A stretch of 64,000 nucleotides of DNA from Sesamum alatum (GCA_034509735.1 JACGWO010000005.1:35990479-36054478); one strand, 5' to 3'; positions 32,821 through 44,239 are shown, counted from the first letter of the stretch. Made by a program: numbers and translations. The notes: a model not told the origin generated them from the letters alone.

Positions 32821-34290
32821 ATGAACAAAAAGGCAATATTGGTCAATGGCAAGCTGAACGGCGTAGCAGATGCAATTGAAAAGAAACATCCACAAAAAAA
32901 TAAGTCAATCCACGCAATCAATCGTCTACCTCCATGGTTAGGTAAAGAAAAAACACCCTTTGAGATATTATATGATGTAAAGCCAAATTTAAATTACTTT
33001 CGAGTGTTTGGTTCAATATGCTATGTTCATGTTCCTAAAAATAATCAAACCAAACTTGACGTAAAAGCGACGAAATGCATCTTTGTTAGCTACGATACAT
33101 GCAGGTAAGGGTGAAGGTGTGTGGATCCAACAATAACGAATTTGTTACATTCAGATATGTGTTCGATGAAATATCATCATGAAAAGCTGGTGAAGAAATT
33201 TTAAAAGTTGCAGCTCTTCCTAATAGTTCAGAAAATCAAAAGTTGTTTTCTCAAATAGATAAACAAATTTATCATAATGTTGAGTCTGCATATCGAGAAA
33301 GTGATGAATCTCCAACCCTAAACAGAATGCTTTAAGAAGAGAAGGTGGTGATGATATTGTTAGGAGATATTTATGGAGAAAAGACAATCAGTGCATCTTA
33401 AAGATTATGAAGTGCAACTAAATTATTGTAGCATCACTTCATGTTTCATTATTGGAGCATCAAATGAAGAACCAAAGTGTTATAAGGAAGCTAAAAACTG
33501 TTTAAACTGGGAAACAACAATGCAAGACAGATTCAAGAATTAAGAAGGAATGATATATGAGAGCTTGTGTCAAAACCAGAAAATTGCAAATCAATCACTT
33601 ACAAATGGGTGTATCTTTTGAAAAAGAAGTAAGATGGTAGGATTGATCGGTATAAAGCTTGTCTCGTTGCTCGTGGTTTTCTCAAACGGATTAGACTATG
33701 AAGAGATTTTTAGTCCGGTAGCAAAGATGGTGTCAGTAAGATCAATTTTATCTCTTACACCTTTTAATAGTTGGAAGATATGACAACTTGATGTAAAGGA
33801 CGCATTTTTTTATGGCAAATTGAATTATGAGGTGCTGATGGAACAACCTCCAAGATTTGTTTCTTTCGTCAAGATCGTTAGGTATTGGTTCAACTATAAT
33901 TTTGGGTACAACAAAAAGCAATCAATTGTTGCATTATCAAGTACAGAAGCTGAGTACATGGCATCAACAACAACATCAAAAGATGCATTTGGTTAAATAG
34001 TTTGATAGGAGATACTTTGTAAGGTCAACTGTGCAACGCCAATCGAGTGCGACAATGAGAGTGCAACCAGACTAGATTCGAATATGATACCTTATGAGGG
34101 AACAAAACATGTCGAAATCTATCATCACTTTGTTCGAGAGTAGATTATAGATCCAAAAGTTGAGTTGAAGGGAGTTTATACTAGTTACCAAGTTACTTCC
34201 AAATTTATGAAGGCTTTTGTTAAGCCTAAGTTTGAAAGTTTCGGACCTATGCTTGAAGCTGTTGACTATAAGTATGCAATAAGAGGGAGT
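32821..34290 (+). pseudogene. Copia pol remnant: integrase, reverse transcriptase, RNase H
   Basis: The open part 32821-33108 is the C-terminal integrase region (AINRLPPWL, KTPFEILYDVKPNLNYFRVF, CYVHVPKN). Further on, in broken frames, are reverse transcriptase pieces (KWVYLLKK, DRYKACLVARGF, FSPVAKMVSVRSI read across stops, about 33590-33850). After an apparent internal deletion come RNase H residues (KQSIVALSSTEAEYMAST near 33915-33970). The end merges into the purine tract before the right LTR. Many stops and frameshifts: not functional. Confidence 0.8.
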
Positions 34291-34292
34291 CT

Positions 34293-34592
34293 TGAAAATT
34301 AGTGCATCTTACTATGTCAAATTACTGATAATTAACTTAGTTTTATGTTCCTATTTATTTATTTATTTATTTTAGAAGACATGGTTAGTAGTTCGGTGTC
34401 AATGAATGAGGATTTTGCTATAGTTTGGTAGGATATTCTCCAAGTTAGTTTTAAAAGAATTTCTTTTGTTTTTAGTCTTTAAATTCAACATCTTATGTAA
34501 TCTTCTTTCATTAAGAAAACAAGAATCAGTTTTTTCCAAGTATTTGTTTTGTTTTTTGTGCGTATTCATAATAATTGCTCTATTTTATAGCC
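34293..34592 (+). repeat. Copia 3' LTR
   Basis: Aligns with the interrupted left LTR (shared TTAGTCTTTAAATTCAACAT, AACAAGAATCAGTT, CCAAGTATTTGT). Preceded by the polypurine tract AAGAGGGAG at 34281-34289. Confidence 0.8.
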
Positions 34593-34830
34593 TATTTTAA
34601 CAAATTTATATCCGGGCCCATATCCACATATATATTTAAATTAGACCAAGACCCATATCCAAACCCATTGAAATAAGCTATTTGTATATGGGTCCGGGTA
34701 CATATCCAATCTTACCCAACACTAATACCCAAAGTTTAAAAACCATGGATAGCAAATATGCAACTTCCAATGTGTTTTTTCCTGATGTCAGTGAGATTCA
34801 ACTTGAGATGATTGAATGGAGAAATAGTGT

Positions 34831-35750
34831 TGTAAATTTTTTCGTGTTCCTGAATTTAACGAAATAAGAAAATATTACAAATAAATTTTTGGGTGCAAAA
34901 TCTCTACTTGAAAACCTCTAATTCTTCTCTTCACGAACGTGATCTTTGATTTCGGCAATTTCGAAGGTGAAACTTTGACGTTTGATCTCCTTTGACGTTG
35001 ACTTTGGCTTGGAATAACGTTAATTCGAGGGTCGTTGACTTATTCCCGGATTGAACGCTATAAACTTGGAGATGTTCTTCTTGAATTTGAATATTTCTTG
35101 GTGGATTTGAGACTTTGATCTTCCGCCAAGGTGGACTTCTGTCTTGATAATGTTAATTCCCCGGTCTTCGGACTTCTTGTCGAATCAAACGCTGACTTTG
35201 GACGATTTCCGCGACGAACGCCTTGAATCTTGCCTAGAACACCGTGGATCTTCCTTGACTTGTGTTTGAGAGGATTTCAGGACTTCTTGAATGCTCTCTT
35301 GCTTGTGTCTTCAATTGTATGTGTGTGTGTTCTGAATGAGTTCCAAGGACCCCTTTATATAACTGTCAAAGAGGTAGAGTTGTGGTGAATTGAACACTTA
35401 TTTTGTATTATCTCTTTATTTTAATTTAAACATATAAATACATCAAATATTTGAAAAGACATGATTGGTCAATTTCGATATTATCTCTTTAATTTTTGTA
35501 TTTATTTTAAAGAGATAATATGAGAAATATTTGTTTTGATTTGATTGGCCGAAACACCTCAGTTTGACACGTGTCAGCCATTGATTTGATGATGAAATAT
35601 ATATTAAAATATCAATTAATTTAACTATTTATATTTGAAATTAATTTAGTAAATTCCAAAATATAAATAGAAAAAGGGAATATAATTGATAAATAATATA
35701 TATTTTCCACTTGTCGTCATTTGATTGGACGCAAAATTTATTTGTCTACA
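34831..35750 (-). repeat. Solo LTR of a Ty3/gypsy element with 5-bp TSD
   Basis: A 920-bp LTR with TG/CA-type ends (TGTAAATTT ... TTGTCTACA) flanked by AGTGT at 34826-34830 and 35751-35755. It aligns closely with the LTR at 38763-39684, apart from a few substitutions and two indels of about 20-25 bases. It interrupts hAT1. Orientation is inferred from the gypsy copy at 36584-39684. Confidence 0.85.
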
Positions 35751-35755
35751 AGTGT

Positions 35756-36250
35756 GATTCGTTATAAGTATGTCTGGCCTCATGAATGAGAAATTTGTTA
35801 AATATTGGAATGAGTGTTGTTTGGTATTAGCATTTGTTGTTTCCTTCTTATCCTAATTAAGTTTAAAATGAATTTGGTTGAGTTTTTTATACAAAGATTT
35901 ACTATTCCACAGTTGGTTCATACATTCGTAGGACTCGTAATACTTTGATTAATCTATTCATTACGTTGGCAGTAGTTTTTTCTTCAGTTACTCGACTCAT
36001 TGTGGCAAGTGATTCTAGTATTGAAACGCTTGGTTCGTTATGTAAGTTTGATAGATTGTACAAAACATCACATGTTTCAGTAAATAAAAAAATGGAGTTG
36101 TTTATTTATTTCGATGGGGCAATGTTTCTAAGAATAGAGATATTTTAATCTCTTAGATTGTGGAGACTAATGAACCTAGCTAGACTACCTACTTTGGCGA
36201 AAATATTACATGATGTTTAGTTGTTCCAACTACCACTGTTGTATCAGAGG
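35756..36250 (+). pseudogene. hAT1 transposase fragment, first copy
   Basis: Degenerate C-terminal hAT transposase: readable residues include VASDSSIETLGS and SHVSVNKKMEL, matching VASDSGVEMRSS and SHVSVNRKSEL of hAT2. Stops and frameshifts are present. The duplicate at 39690-40184 is about 97% identical by eye. Confidence 0.75.
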
Positions 36251-36580
36251 TAGGCCTGTAAATGGGTCCATTTTACCCAAGCCCAGACCCAGACCCTATA
36301 ATAAAAGTAAGGCCCAGATCCAGGCCCATTAAATTAAAAAAATTGGGTCGGGTCGGGTGAAAGACCCGCTTCTACCCGATTTTACCCAATCTATCCAATT
36401 CTCATCGCCAAATTTCCCTTTCTCACTCTGCTCCCTTGAACTCGACCAGTCGTCCTAAATCTACTCAAAAGTCGCTGCCCCTCCTCCACCGCCACTCTGC
36501 CGCTTACGCCGGCACCTCTATCGCTTACGCCGCCGTCTTTATCGTCGCTTCGGCTCAGTCGCCTCCATACGCCCACCTCA
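36251..36580 (+). mobile_element. Truncated left end of hAT2 (duplicate copy)
   Basis: Starts TAGGCCTGTAAATGGGTC after ATCAGAGG, exactly like the full hAT2 at 40185, and continues for 330 bases to CCCACCTCA. There it jumps directly into gypsy LTR sequence. Confidence 0.85.
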
Positions 36581-36982
36581 ATTTGACACGTGTCGGCCGT
36601 TGATTTGATGACGAAATATATATTAAAATATCAATTAATTTAACTATTTATATTTGAAATTAATTTTGTGAATTACAAAATATAAATAGAAAAAGGGAAT
36701 ATAATTGATAAATAATATATATTTTTCACTTGTCGTCATTTGATTGGGCGCAAAATTTATTTGTCTACAAATGCCCCCTCGAGACTTGTTCACGAGCATC
36801 TACTGCAACAAAGTGAAGGAGTGAACATGTCTCGAAATTGATTCTTTTTCCTATGTTGTTGTTGTTGTTCTTCTTCTTCTTTTTTTTTTTTTCTAACATT
36901 TGATTGGACTTGAAAACATTGTTCAAGCTACGTATGTACCTCTGTGTGATGATAAAGTCACAACGTAGTTCACTTGAATTAT

Positions 36983-37511
36983 TCTCATATCAAAGAGTCT
37001 TCAAACTCGACTTGTAGATAATTTATACTCATATCAAGAAGTTCTTGACTTGAACTTATTTGAATTTGTTGATAGTTTATTCTCATATCAAGGAGTCTTC
37101 AACTTGAATTTATAGATAGTTTATACTCATATCAGGGAGTTCTTGACTTTGTAGATAGTTTATACTCATATCAAGGAGTTCTTGACTTGAACTTATTTGA
37201 ATTTGTTGACAGTTTATTCTCATATCAAGGAGTCTTCAACTTGAATTTGTAGATAGTTTATGCTCATATCAAGGAGTTCTCGACTTTGTAGATAGTTTAT
37301 ACTCATTTCAATGAATTCTTGACTTGAATTTATCGATAGTTTATACTCATATCAAGGAGTTCTTCAAGTAAATTTGTAGATAATTTATACTCGTATCAAG
37401 GAGTATTGAATTTTTTTTTGGACATTAGATAGTTTATTCTCATATCCAGGAGCACTTTAGATTTCTTTTTCAACATTAGATAGTTTATGCTCATATCCAG
37501 GAGCATTGAAA
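36983..37511 (-). repeat. Twelve-unit tandem repeat next to the gypsy polypurine tract
   Basis: Twelve variants of the word CTCATATCAAGGAG occur at intervals of about 40-60 bases, linked by TTGAATTTGTAGATAGTTTA-like sequence. Some units alternate AGTCTTCAACTTG with AGTTCTTGACTTG, suggesting a two-part higher-order unit. Tandem repeats near the 3' end are known in Tat/Ogre-type gypsy elements. Confidence 0.75.
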
Positions 37512-37549
37512 ATTTTCATGGTGTTGCATCATCATCAGTATCATCACTG

Positions 37550-38692
37550 ATATCATTTGAGTATTCGTCTTCTTTGCAATTGAAGCTCATTTCAATTCCA
37601 TGTGCACGAGTCGCTAGCTCTTAATTTTTTTTTGGTTTTATTGCTTGAAGAATATGGCAAAGTTCCCAATGCATTCCTTCGATACACATCTTAGTTGCTG
37701 AAGTCTCGGACAATCGATTTTTTCAATTAAGGCTCAAATTTTTTCAGCGATTGATATAATCGATGACGGGCTCTTCTTTCCACTGGTGTGAGTTCGTAAG
37801 CTCGATCATGCTGACTGTTCTTCTGGTACTATAAAAACGATTGAGAAACTCTTGTTCTAATTGCCCCCAACTGTCAACTGAGTTGGCTTCCAAGTCGGTG
37901 TACCAATGAAATGCATTTCCTTTCAAAGATCGAACAAATTGTTTGACGAGGTGATCCCCATATGTTCCAGCGTTGTTGCACGTTTCCACGAAGTGAGCGA
38001 CGTGTTGCTTAGAATTGCCTTTGCCATCAAATTGTTGGAACTTGGAAGGTTGATAGCCGATTGGCATCTTCACGCTATCAATCCTTGGAGTATAGGGCTT
38101 GGAGTAGGTGAAGGATGATCTTGCGCTCCCCTCAATCTTGCTCCTGATGGTTCTTTCAATGAATTCTTTTAGTTGGTCTACCAGAATCAACCCATCAGAC
38201 GAGACTTGAAGATCTTTTGCAGGTTTGTCCTTCTCGATACAATTCTTCTTTGTAGATATTTCTACTTCGTCATGAGCCTCAACTTGTTTTCCCTGAATAT
38301 GGCTTGTCTCAACATTGTCGGGCTTGTTGATCAACCTAGCGATTTGGACATCTTACTCTTGGACATGGTTGGTGAGTCCCTCGATAGCTCTTGTCAGGCT
38401 TGGTTGTGACATTCGTCACCATGACTGGGGCCACATTCGTTGTGAAGGAGTAGCTAGACTCGGAGCGATGAGAGGACGGAGGAGATTTATCTTCGTCATC
38501 TTCACTTGCGTGGTTAGGCACGAATATGTCCTTCTGAGCAGACGTAATTGGAGGAGTCATCTGGGAAGATTCCTTAAGTTTCTTTGACATGTTTCTCGTA
38601 GTAACACCGAGACTCTTGGTGCTTGAACTTGAAGACTTCGATGTGGCAAGTTTAGAATTTACAGTCTTCACAACTTTTCCTTGAGTGTCCAT
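37550..38692 (-). pseudogene. Gypsy gag polyprotein remnant
   Basis: The start MDTQGKVVKTVNSKLATSK at 38692 runs open for 118 residues. A shift near 38410 and an in-frame stop near 38358 break it, and the frame resumes at 38334 for 196 residues. That second part holds the retrotransposon gag (capsid) domain: GYQPSKFQQFDGKGN, HFVETCNNAGTYGDHLVKQF, HWYTDLEANSVDSWGQLE and FLNRFYSTRRTVSMIELTN. Homology fades after 37744 through further stops. It would form the virus-like particle; this copy is dead. Confidence 0.85.
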
Positions 38693-38762
38693 CGAAATAC
38701 TTCAGATTCTGTTGAGGGGAAGAGATGAGAGGTAGAGAGGTCCCACTGGGCGTGCCAAAATT

Positions 38763-39684
38763 TATAAACAAATTTTCGTGTTCCTGAATTTAACGAAATA
38801 AGAAAATATTACAAATAAATTTGTTGAATTGCTTGAGTATTTGTGGGTGCAAAATCTCTACTTGAAAACCTCTGATTCTTTTCTTCACGAACGTGATCTT
38901 TGATTTCGACAATTTCGGAGGTGAAACTTTGACGTTTGATCTCCTTTGGCGTTGACTTTGACTTGGAATAACGTTAATTTGAGGGTCGTTGACTTATTCC
39001 CGGATTGAACGCTATAAACTTGGAGATGTTCTTCTTGAATTTGAATATTTCTTGGTGGATTTGAGACTTTGATCTTCCGGCAAGGTGGACTTCTATCTTG
39101 ATAACGTTAATTCGCCGGTCGTCGGACTTCTTGTCGAATTAAATGCTGACTTTGGACGATTTTTGCGACGAACGCCGTGGATCTTCCTTGACTTGTGCTT
39201 GAGAGGATTTCGAGACTTCTTGAATGCTCTCTTGCTTGTGTCTTCAATTGTATGTGTGTGTAATCTGAATGAGTTCCAAGAACCCCTTTATATAGCTGTC
39301 AAAAAGGTAGAGTTGTGGTGAACTTGAACACTTATTTTCTATTATCTCTTTATTTTAATTTAAACATACAAATACATCAAATATTTGGGAAGATATGATT
39401 GGTCAATTTCAATATTATCTCTTTAATTTTTGTATTTGTTTTACAGAGATAATATGAGAAATATTTGTTTTGATTTGATTGGCCGAAACACCTCAGTTTG
39501 ACACGTGTCAGCCGTTGATTTGATGACAAAATATATATTAAAATATCAATTAATTAAACTATTTATATTTAAAATTAATTTAGTAAATTCCAAAATATAA
39601 ATAGAGAAAGGGAATATAATTGATAAATAATATATATTTTCCACTTATCATCATTTGATTGGGCGCAAAATTTATTTGTCTACA
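38763..39684 (-). repeat. Gypsy 5' LTR
   Basis: 922 bp. Adjoins the primer-binding site on its left (plus-strand view) and ends TTGTCTACA before AGTGT. Contains CACCTCA at 39489-39495, the word found at the recombination junction 36574-36580. Confidence 0.85.
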
Positions 39685-39689
39685 AGTGT

Positions 39690-40184
39690 GATTCGTTATA
39701 AGTATGTCTGGCCTCATGAATGAGAAATTTGTTAAATATTGGAATAAGTGTTGTTTGGTATTAGCTATTGTTGTTGCCTTCTTATCCTAATTAAGTTTAA
39801 AATGAATTTGGTTGAGTTTTTTATACAAAGATTTACTGTTCCACAGTTGGTTCATACATTCGTAGAACTCGTAATACTTTGACTAATCTATTCATTACGT
39901 TGGCAGTAGTTTTTTCTTCAGTTACTCGACCTATTGTGGCAAGTGATTCTAGTATTGAAACGCATGGTTCGTTATGTAAGTTTGATAGATAGTACAAAAC
40001 ATCACATGTTTCAGTAAATAAAAAAATGGAGTTGAATATTTATTTAGAGGGAGCAATGTTTCTAAGAATAGAGACATTATAATCTCTTAGATTGTGGAGA
40101 CTAATGAACCTAGCTAGACTATCTACTTTGGTGAAAATATTGCATAATGTTTAGTTGTTCCAACTACCACTGTTGAATCAGAGG
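39690..40184 (+). pseudogene. hAT1 transposase fragment, second copy
   Basis: Near-identical duplicate of 35756-36250, ending ACTGTTGAATCAGAGG where hAT2 begins. In the hAT family this is the ASEATFS motif of the C-terminal dimerisation domain; the downstream half continues at 44240. Confidence 0.75.
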
Positions 40185-40516
40185 TAGGCCTGTAAATTGG
40201 TCCATTTTACCTAAGCTCAGACCCAGACCCTATAATAAAAATAAGGCCCAGACCCAGGCCCATTAAATTAAAAAAATTGGGTTTGGGTCGGGTAAAAGAC
40301 CCGCTTCTACCCAATTTTACCCAATCTAATCCAATCCTCATCGCCAGATTTCCCTTTCTCACTCTGCTCTCTTGAACTCGACCAGTCGACCTAAATCTAC
40401 TCAAAGTCGCTGCGGCCTCCTCCACCGCTACTCTGCCGCTTACGCCAGCACCTCTACCGCTTACGCCGCCGTCTTTATCGTTGCTTCGGCTCAGTCGCCT
40501 TTATACGCCCACCTCA

Positions 40517-41556
40517 AGAAGATAAGTATTTTTGTTGAAAATTTTGTGAAAAAAGATTAAATCTTGTGTGATTCTTGATTTTTTAGTGTGATTAATGAGT
40601 TGGAGTTTGATGGGATCTACTAATTTTGAAGTGGGTTGTAGTTCATTTTTCAATTCAAATCATTCTGGCTTAACAGAAAATAGTTCATCCCAATTCCATA
40701 TTCACCTTCCATCTATATGTTTTTCCCACCATTCTTTATTCAGATTATGAAACTTCATCTTCTTTACCCATTTTCGAAAGGATATTAAGAGACAAAAGTT
40801 TACCTAATGGTAGAGATGCAGAATGGCAGAGATATTCTTCTCCACTTCCCTTAATATGTGAATATTTGGAATTTTGTGAACATGGTATACAAAAGTTTCT
40901 TTTTCATCCAAAGGAGGACTGCACTGTTATTCTTCTCCACTTCCCTTTACTGCTTTGCATCATTATTGTTACAGTGTTACTGAATTGCCTCTGACTCTAT
41001 TGAGCTTCAATGCTGATTGCTGCATTTCATTCTTGGCTATTCGCACACTACATGGACTTAATTAGAAAAGAGGATGAACATTTTTTATTTTTGTTCTTCT
41101 TTAATTGAAGTTATTTTTGTATTATTTGTATTATCCTTTTATTTGTATTATCCTTTTATTTGGACATTTTTTAGTATTTTGTATTATTTTTGTTCTTGTT
41201 TAATTGAGGTTATGAGCTGAACTCGCCGTCTGTGCGACGTTGTCATGTTTTTTGCTGCATCATATTAGTACCATTGTGATTGTGCTTTTAAGTCTTGCCT
41301 CTTTAGCTAAAAGGAACTAAAGAAGTAAAAAAGGGACTAAAGAAAAGCTTAAGCATATTAACAATTCATGAAAGTTGATAATTGATATGTATTATGTCAT
41401 ATGCTCAATAGCCAAAATAATAAGCAATCCACTAATTCTCTAATCAGATCAAGAATTCTCTTGCTTCCAACATGGAATAAGAAATAAGAAATAAAAAACC
41501 AAACCAAGTCACCAAAATCTCCTTTATGATCCCACACTTTATTGTCAGGTTTGACA
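40517..41556 (+). other. hAT2 5' non-coding region
   Basis: A GC-rich leader-like stretch (about 40360-40510) is followed by AT-rich sequence with no coding signal until TTGTCAG (near 41542-41548), which could be an intron acceptor just before the first coding exon. Confidence 0.5.
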
Positions 41557-43453
41557 ATGTCAGCTCCACAAAGTGAATCAAGTCAACCTGCATCTCTTGC
41601 TTCCTCTGCAAGTAGTGAGGAGTTTAGAGGAGCAAAAAGAAAAACATCGGATGTATGGCAACACTTTACAAAAGTTAGAGGTTTGAATGGTGTGATACAA
41701 GCTAAGTGCAACTATTGTGAAAAACTTTTATCAGGTAAAGCCGAATACAAGACTACACATTTAAGGAAACATTTGACGAATGCTTGTCCACATTTTAAGT
41801 TAGAACCTAGTAGTGGTCTACTAGTGGAAGTCCTAGAAATGATTTTAAGTTTGATCAACTTAAAAATCGTAGGGACTTGGCAATTACTTGCCATAAACAC
41901 ATGTTCCCATTCAACATTGGTGAATATGATTATTTTGAAATCTTTTTGAATGGTTTGAATCCAAATTTCAAACTCCCTTGTCGAAATACTATTCGGTCTA
42001 ATGTGATTAGTGTGTATGAAGAGGAAAAAGTCAAAATTAACAAGTTGTTGGATGGAGTTAAAAGTAAAATCTCATGTGACTACAGATATTTGGACATCAG
42101 ATCATTCACGTGTTGCATATTATTGTTCGACGTCACATTTTATTAATGATAATTGAGAGTTACAAAAGAAGATTCTTGCATTTAAGAATATTCCTTATCC
42201 AAATGATGGCGAGTCTTTGTTTAATTTCATGAAAGAAATGATATTGGATTGGAATTTAAATACAAAGTTATTTCAGTTGTTGTGGATAATGCTACCGCTA
42301 ATGACTCCATGATTAGAAAGTTGAAAGAATGACTTTTGTTTGACTCCTTAATTTCAATTAGTGGAGACCTGGTGCATGTGAGGTGTAGTGCACATGTTCT
42401 TAATTTGATCGTGCAAGATGAGTTGGGTAAAACTAGGGGCCTAATTGAAAAAATTCGTGAAACTGTGAGATATTTGAATAAGTCTAGCGGTAAGTCAAAA
42501 GTTTGATACTGCTTTATGTCAGTGTAATTTGAATGATAAGAGCCGAGTGGCCATGGATGTGCCCAATCGGTGGAACTCAACTTATGAGTTACTTGAGATG
42601 ACTTTGCCTTTAAAGGAAGCTTTCTCTAGCCTGCAAAGGATAGATAAGCAATATCGATTTAATCCAACTGATTTTGAATGGGAAGCAGCTAAAGTTGTAC
42701 GTGATTGTTTGAAAATCTTTTATGAAGCCACATGACATTTTAGCGGTAGCAAATATCCAACTTATAACGTATTTTTCCCCCCGATGTCTGTGAGATTCAA
42801 TTGAAGATGACTGAATGGAGTAATAGTGAACATGAATTTGTTAGAAATATGTCTGACCCATGAAGGAGAAAATTGATAAATATTGGGATGAGTGTTGTTT
42901 GGTATTAGCTCTTGCTGTTGTTTTTTATCCTAGGTTCAAAATGGATTTGGTTGAGTTTTTATACACAAGGATTTATGGTTCCGCAGCTAATTCATACATT
43001 CGTAGAGTTCGTAACACTTTGATTAATCTATTTGTTGAGTATGGAGGCAGTTTCATTTCTTCCGTGACTGAACCCGTTGTGGCAAGTGATTCCGGGGTTG
43101 AAATGCGTAGTTCTTTATCTAATTTTGATAGATGGTACGATGAATCACATGTTTCAGTCAATAGAAAATCAGAGTTGGACATTTATTTAGAAGAGACAAG
43201 ATTTCCTAAAACAGACACATTTAATATTTTAGATTGGTGGAGAACTAATGGTCCCAGGCTACCTACATTAGTGAAGATAGCATGCGATGTTTTAGCTGTT
43301 CCAACTACTACTGTTGCGTCAGAGGCAACATTTAGTGTTGGAGGCCGGGTTATTGATGAATCACTTGCATGTTTGCTTCCGGATGCAGTAGAAGCACTGA
43401 TTGTTACTGATGATTGGATAGCACCAATTTCGGAAAAAGGTAAGCAAAATTAG
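41557..43453 (+). pseudogene. hAT2 transposase, disrupted
   Basis: The first ATG is at 41557. A BED zinc finger covers about residues 25-80 (DVWQHFTKVRG, AKCNYCEKLL, THLRKHLTNACPH). A frameshift follows near 41825. Further pieces in shifting frames hold hAT catalytic landmarks: VVDNATAND (about 42275), VRCSAHVLNLIVQDEL (42380), NRWNSTYELLEMT (42565). An in-frame stop occurs near 42330 and another shift near 42500. The last piece, open from 42860, is the dimerisation domain (ELDIYLEE, FNILDWWRTNGPRLP, ASEATFSVGGRVID, ALIVTDDW). It would bind the element ends and cut and paste DNA; this copy cannot make an intact enzyme. A GGTAAGC near 43438 may be an intron donor. Confidence 0.85.
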
Positions 43454-44231
43454 TTGATCTTCTATTATGTTTAAATTTAAATTATGTTGACATAATATTT
43501 TCCCTCTTGTTCTTTGAATTTATAGTAGCAAGCAACGTGGAATTACCTAGAAGCCAAATATAGAGATCAATTAGGTGAGATGATATAAATACATCAAATT
43601 ATTACTTATTAGAAGTTTGCTTTTATTGATTACTGAAAAATCAACACTTTGCTATTTTCTATATTGTTTGCCCCCTGTGCAGGTCCTTCAGTTGGATCAT
43701 GGGTTCTTTTTGTGAAGCTCGGAACACTAGTTTAGGACTTCCTCATGCTCTCTTTTTTGTAATATATACTTATTGTTTAGTTAAAAAAAAATGTGTATAT
43801 GAGCATGCACTTTTGTAATTTTGTCATATCATTTTACATCTCCTTGTATATGTATAATTTTGTTTATGCATTAGTGTTTATTTAGTTGAATGATTTTGGG
43901 TTTGTTCGATGAGTTGCAACTCTCTTAACTTGGGCATTGAATTGTAATCTTTTGTTGTTTTTTTTTTATTTCAAATTGATTTATTTTTTTCGCTTGAGGT
44001 TTGGATGTTTTTTTAGTGTATATATTGTGTATTTTTTTTTTTACAACTACCAGAAAATGCCAAAAAAAAAAAGAAAAAGAAAAACGGGCCGGGTTCAGAC
44101 CCTTCCCCGAATTTTCGGGTCTGGTATGTTAGACCCATCGGGTCCCAGACCAGGTCGGGTCGGGTCGGGCCCAATAATATATGAATGGGTAATTGCTAGA
44201 CCTGGGTAAAATAGACCCATTTACAAGTCTA
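43454..44231 (+). other. hAT2 3' region and right terminus
   Basis: Non-coding tail with poly-T and poly-A stretches, then GGGTCGGGTCGGGCC subterminal repeats (44150-44170) and the right inverted repeat ending 44231. Confidence 0.6.
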
Positions 44232-44239
44232 ATCAGATG

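Larger units (their letters stand above)
25423..34592 (+). mobile_element. Decayed Ty1/copia retrotransposon with multiple nested insertions
   Basis: Two related LTRs (25423-26647, interrupted by a MITE, and 34293-34592) bound the element. Without the MITE the left LTR is about 291 bp, against 300 bp for the right. A primer-binding site complementary to initiator tRNA-Met (TATCAGAGCC at 26651-26660) follows the left LTR, and a purine tract AAGAGGGAG precedes the right one. Inside are gag and pol remnants on the plus strand. Nested within it are a PIF-type MITE, a CACTA MITE, a 2.47-kb Helitron and a foldback element, which raise its length to 9.2 kb. Flanks CCATT and CTATT may be a mutated 5-bp TSD. 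No product can be functional. Confidence 0.82.
36581..39684 (-). mobile_element. Ty3/gypsy element, non-autonomous, with truncated 3' LTR
   Basis: Minus strand. The 5' LTR is 38763-39684, then a primer-binding site (GGCACGCCCAGTGGGA on the element strand, 38741-38757), gag (about 38692-37550), a tandem-repeat zone (36983-37511), a polypurine tract (TCGAGGGGGCATT, 36770-36782) and a 3' LTR cut short at 36581. No protease, reverse transcriptase or integrase is present, so it depends on enzymes from relatives. The right flank carries AGTGT (39685-39689), the same insertion site as the solo LTR. Confidence 0.85.
40185..44231 (+). mobile_element. hAT2: hAT transposon (4.05 kb) inserted in hAT1, with TIRs and 8-bp TSD
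   Basis: The left end TAGGCCTGTAAATTGGTC and the complement of the right end TAGACTTGTAAATGGGTC form inverted repeats that continue into ATTTTACC. The flanks are ATCAGAGG (40177-40184) and ATCAGATG (44232-44239), a 7/8 match typical of hAT duplications. Both subterminal regions repeat GGGTCGGGTCGGG and GACCCAGACCC words, common binding-site-like repeats in hAT ends. It contains its own transposase remnant. Confidence 0.88.

Noticed and set aside
36983..37511. Regularly spaced repeats reminiscent of a CRISPR array
   Set aside because: Units vary in sequence and spacing, lie in a plant retrotransposon and have no associated genes.
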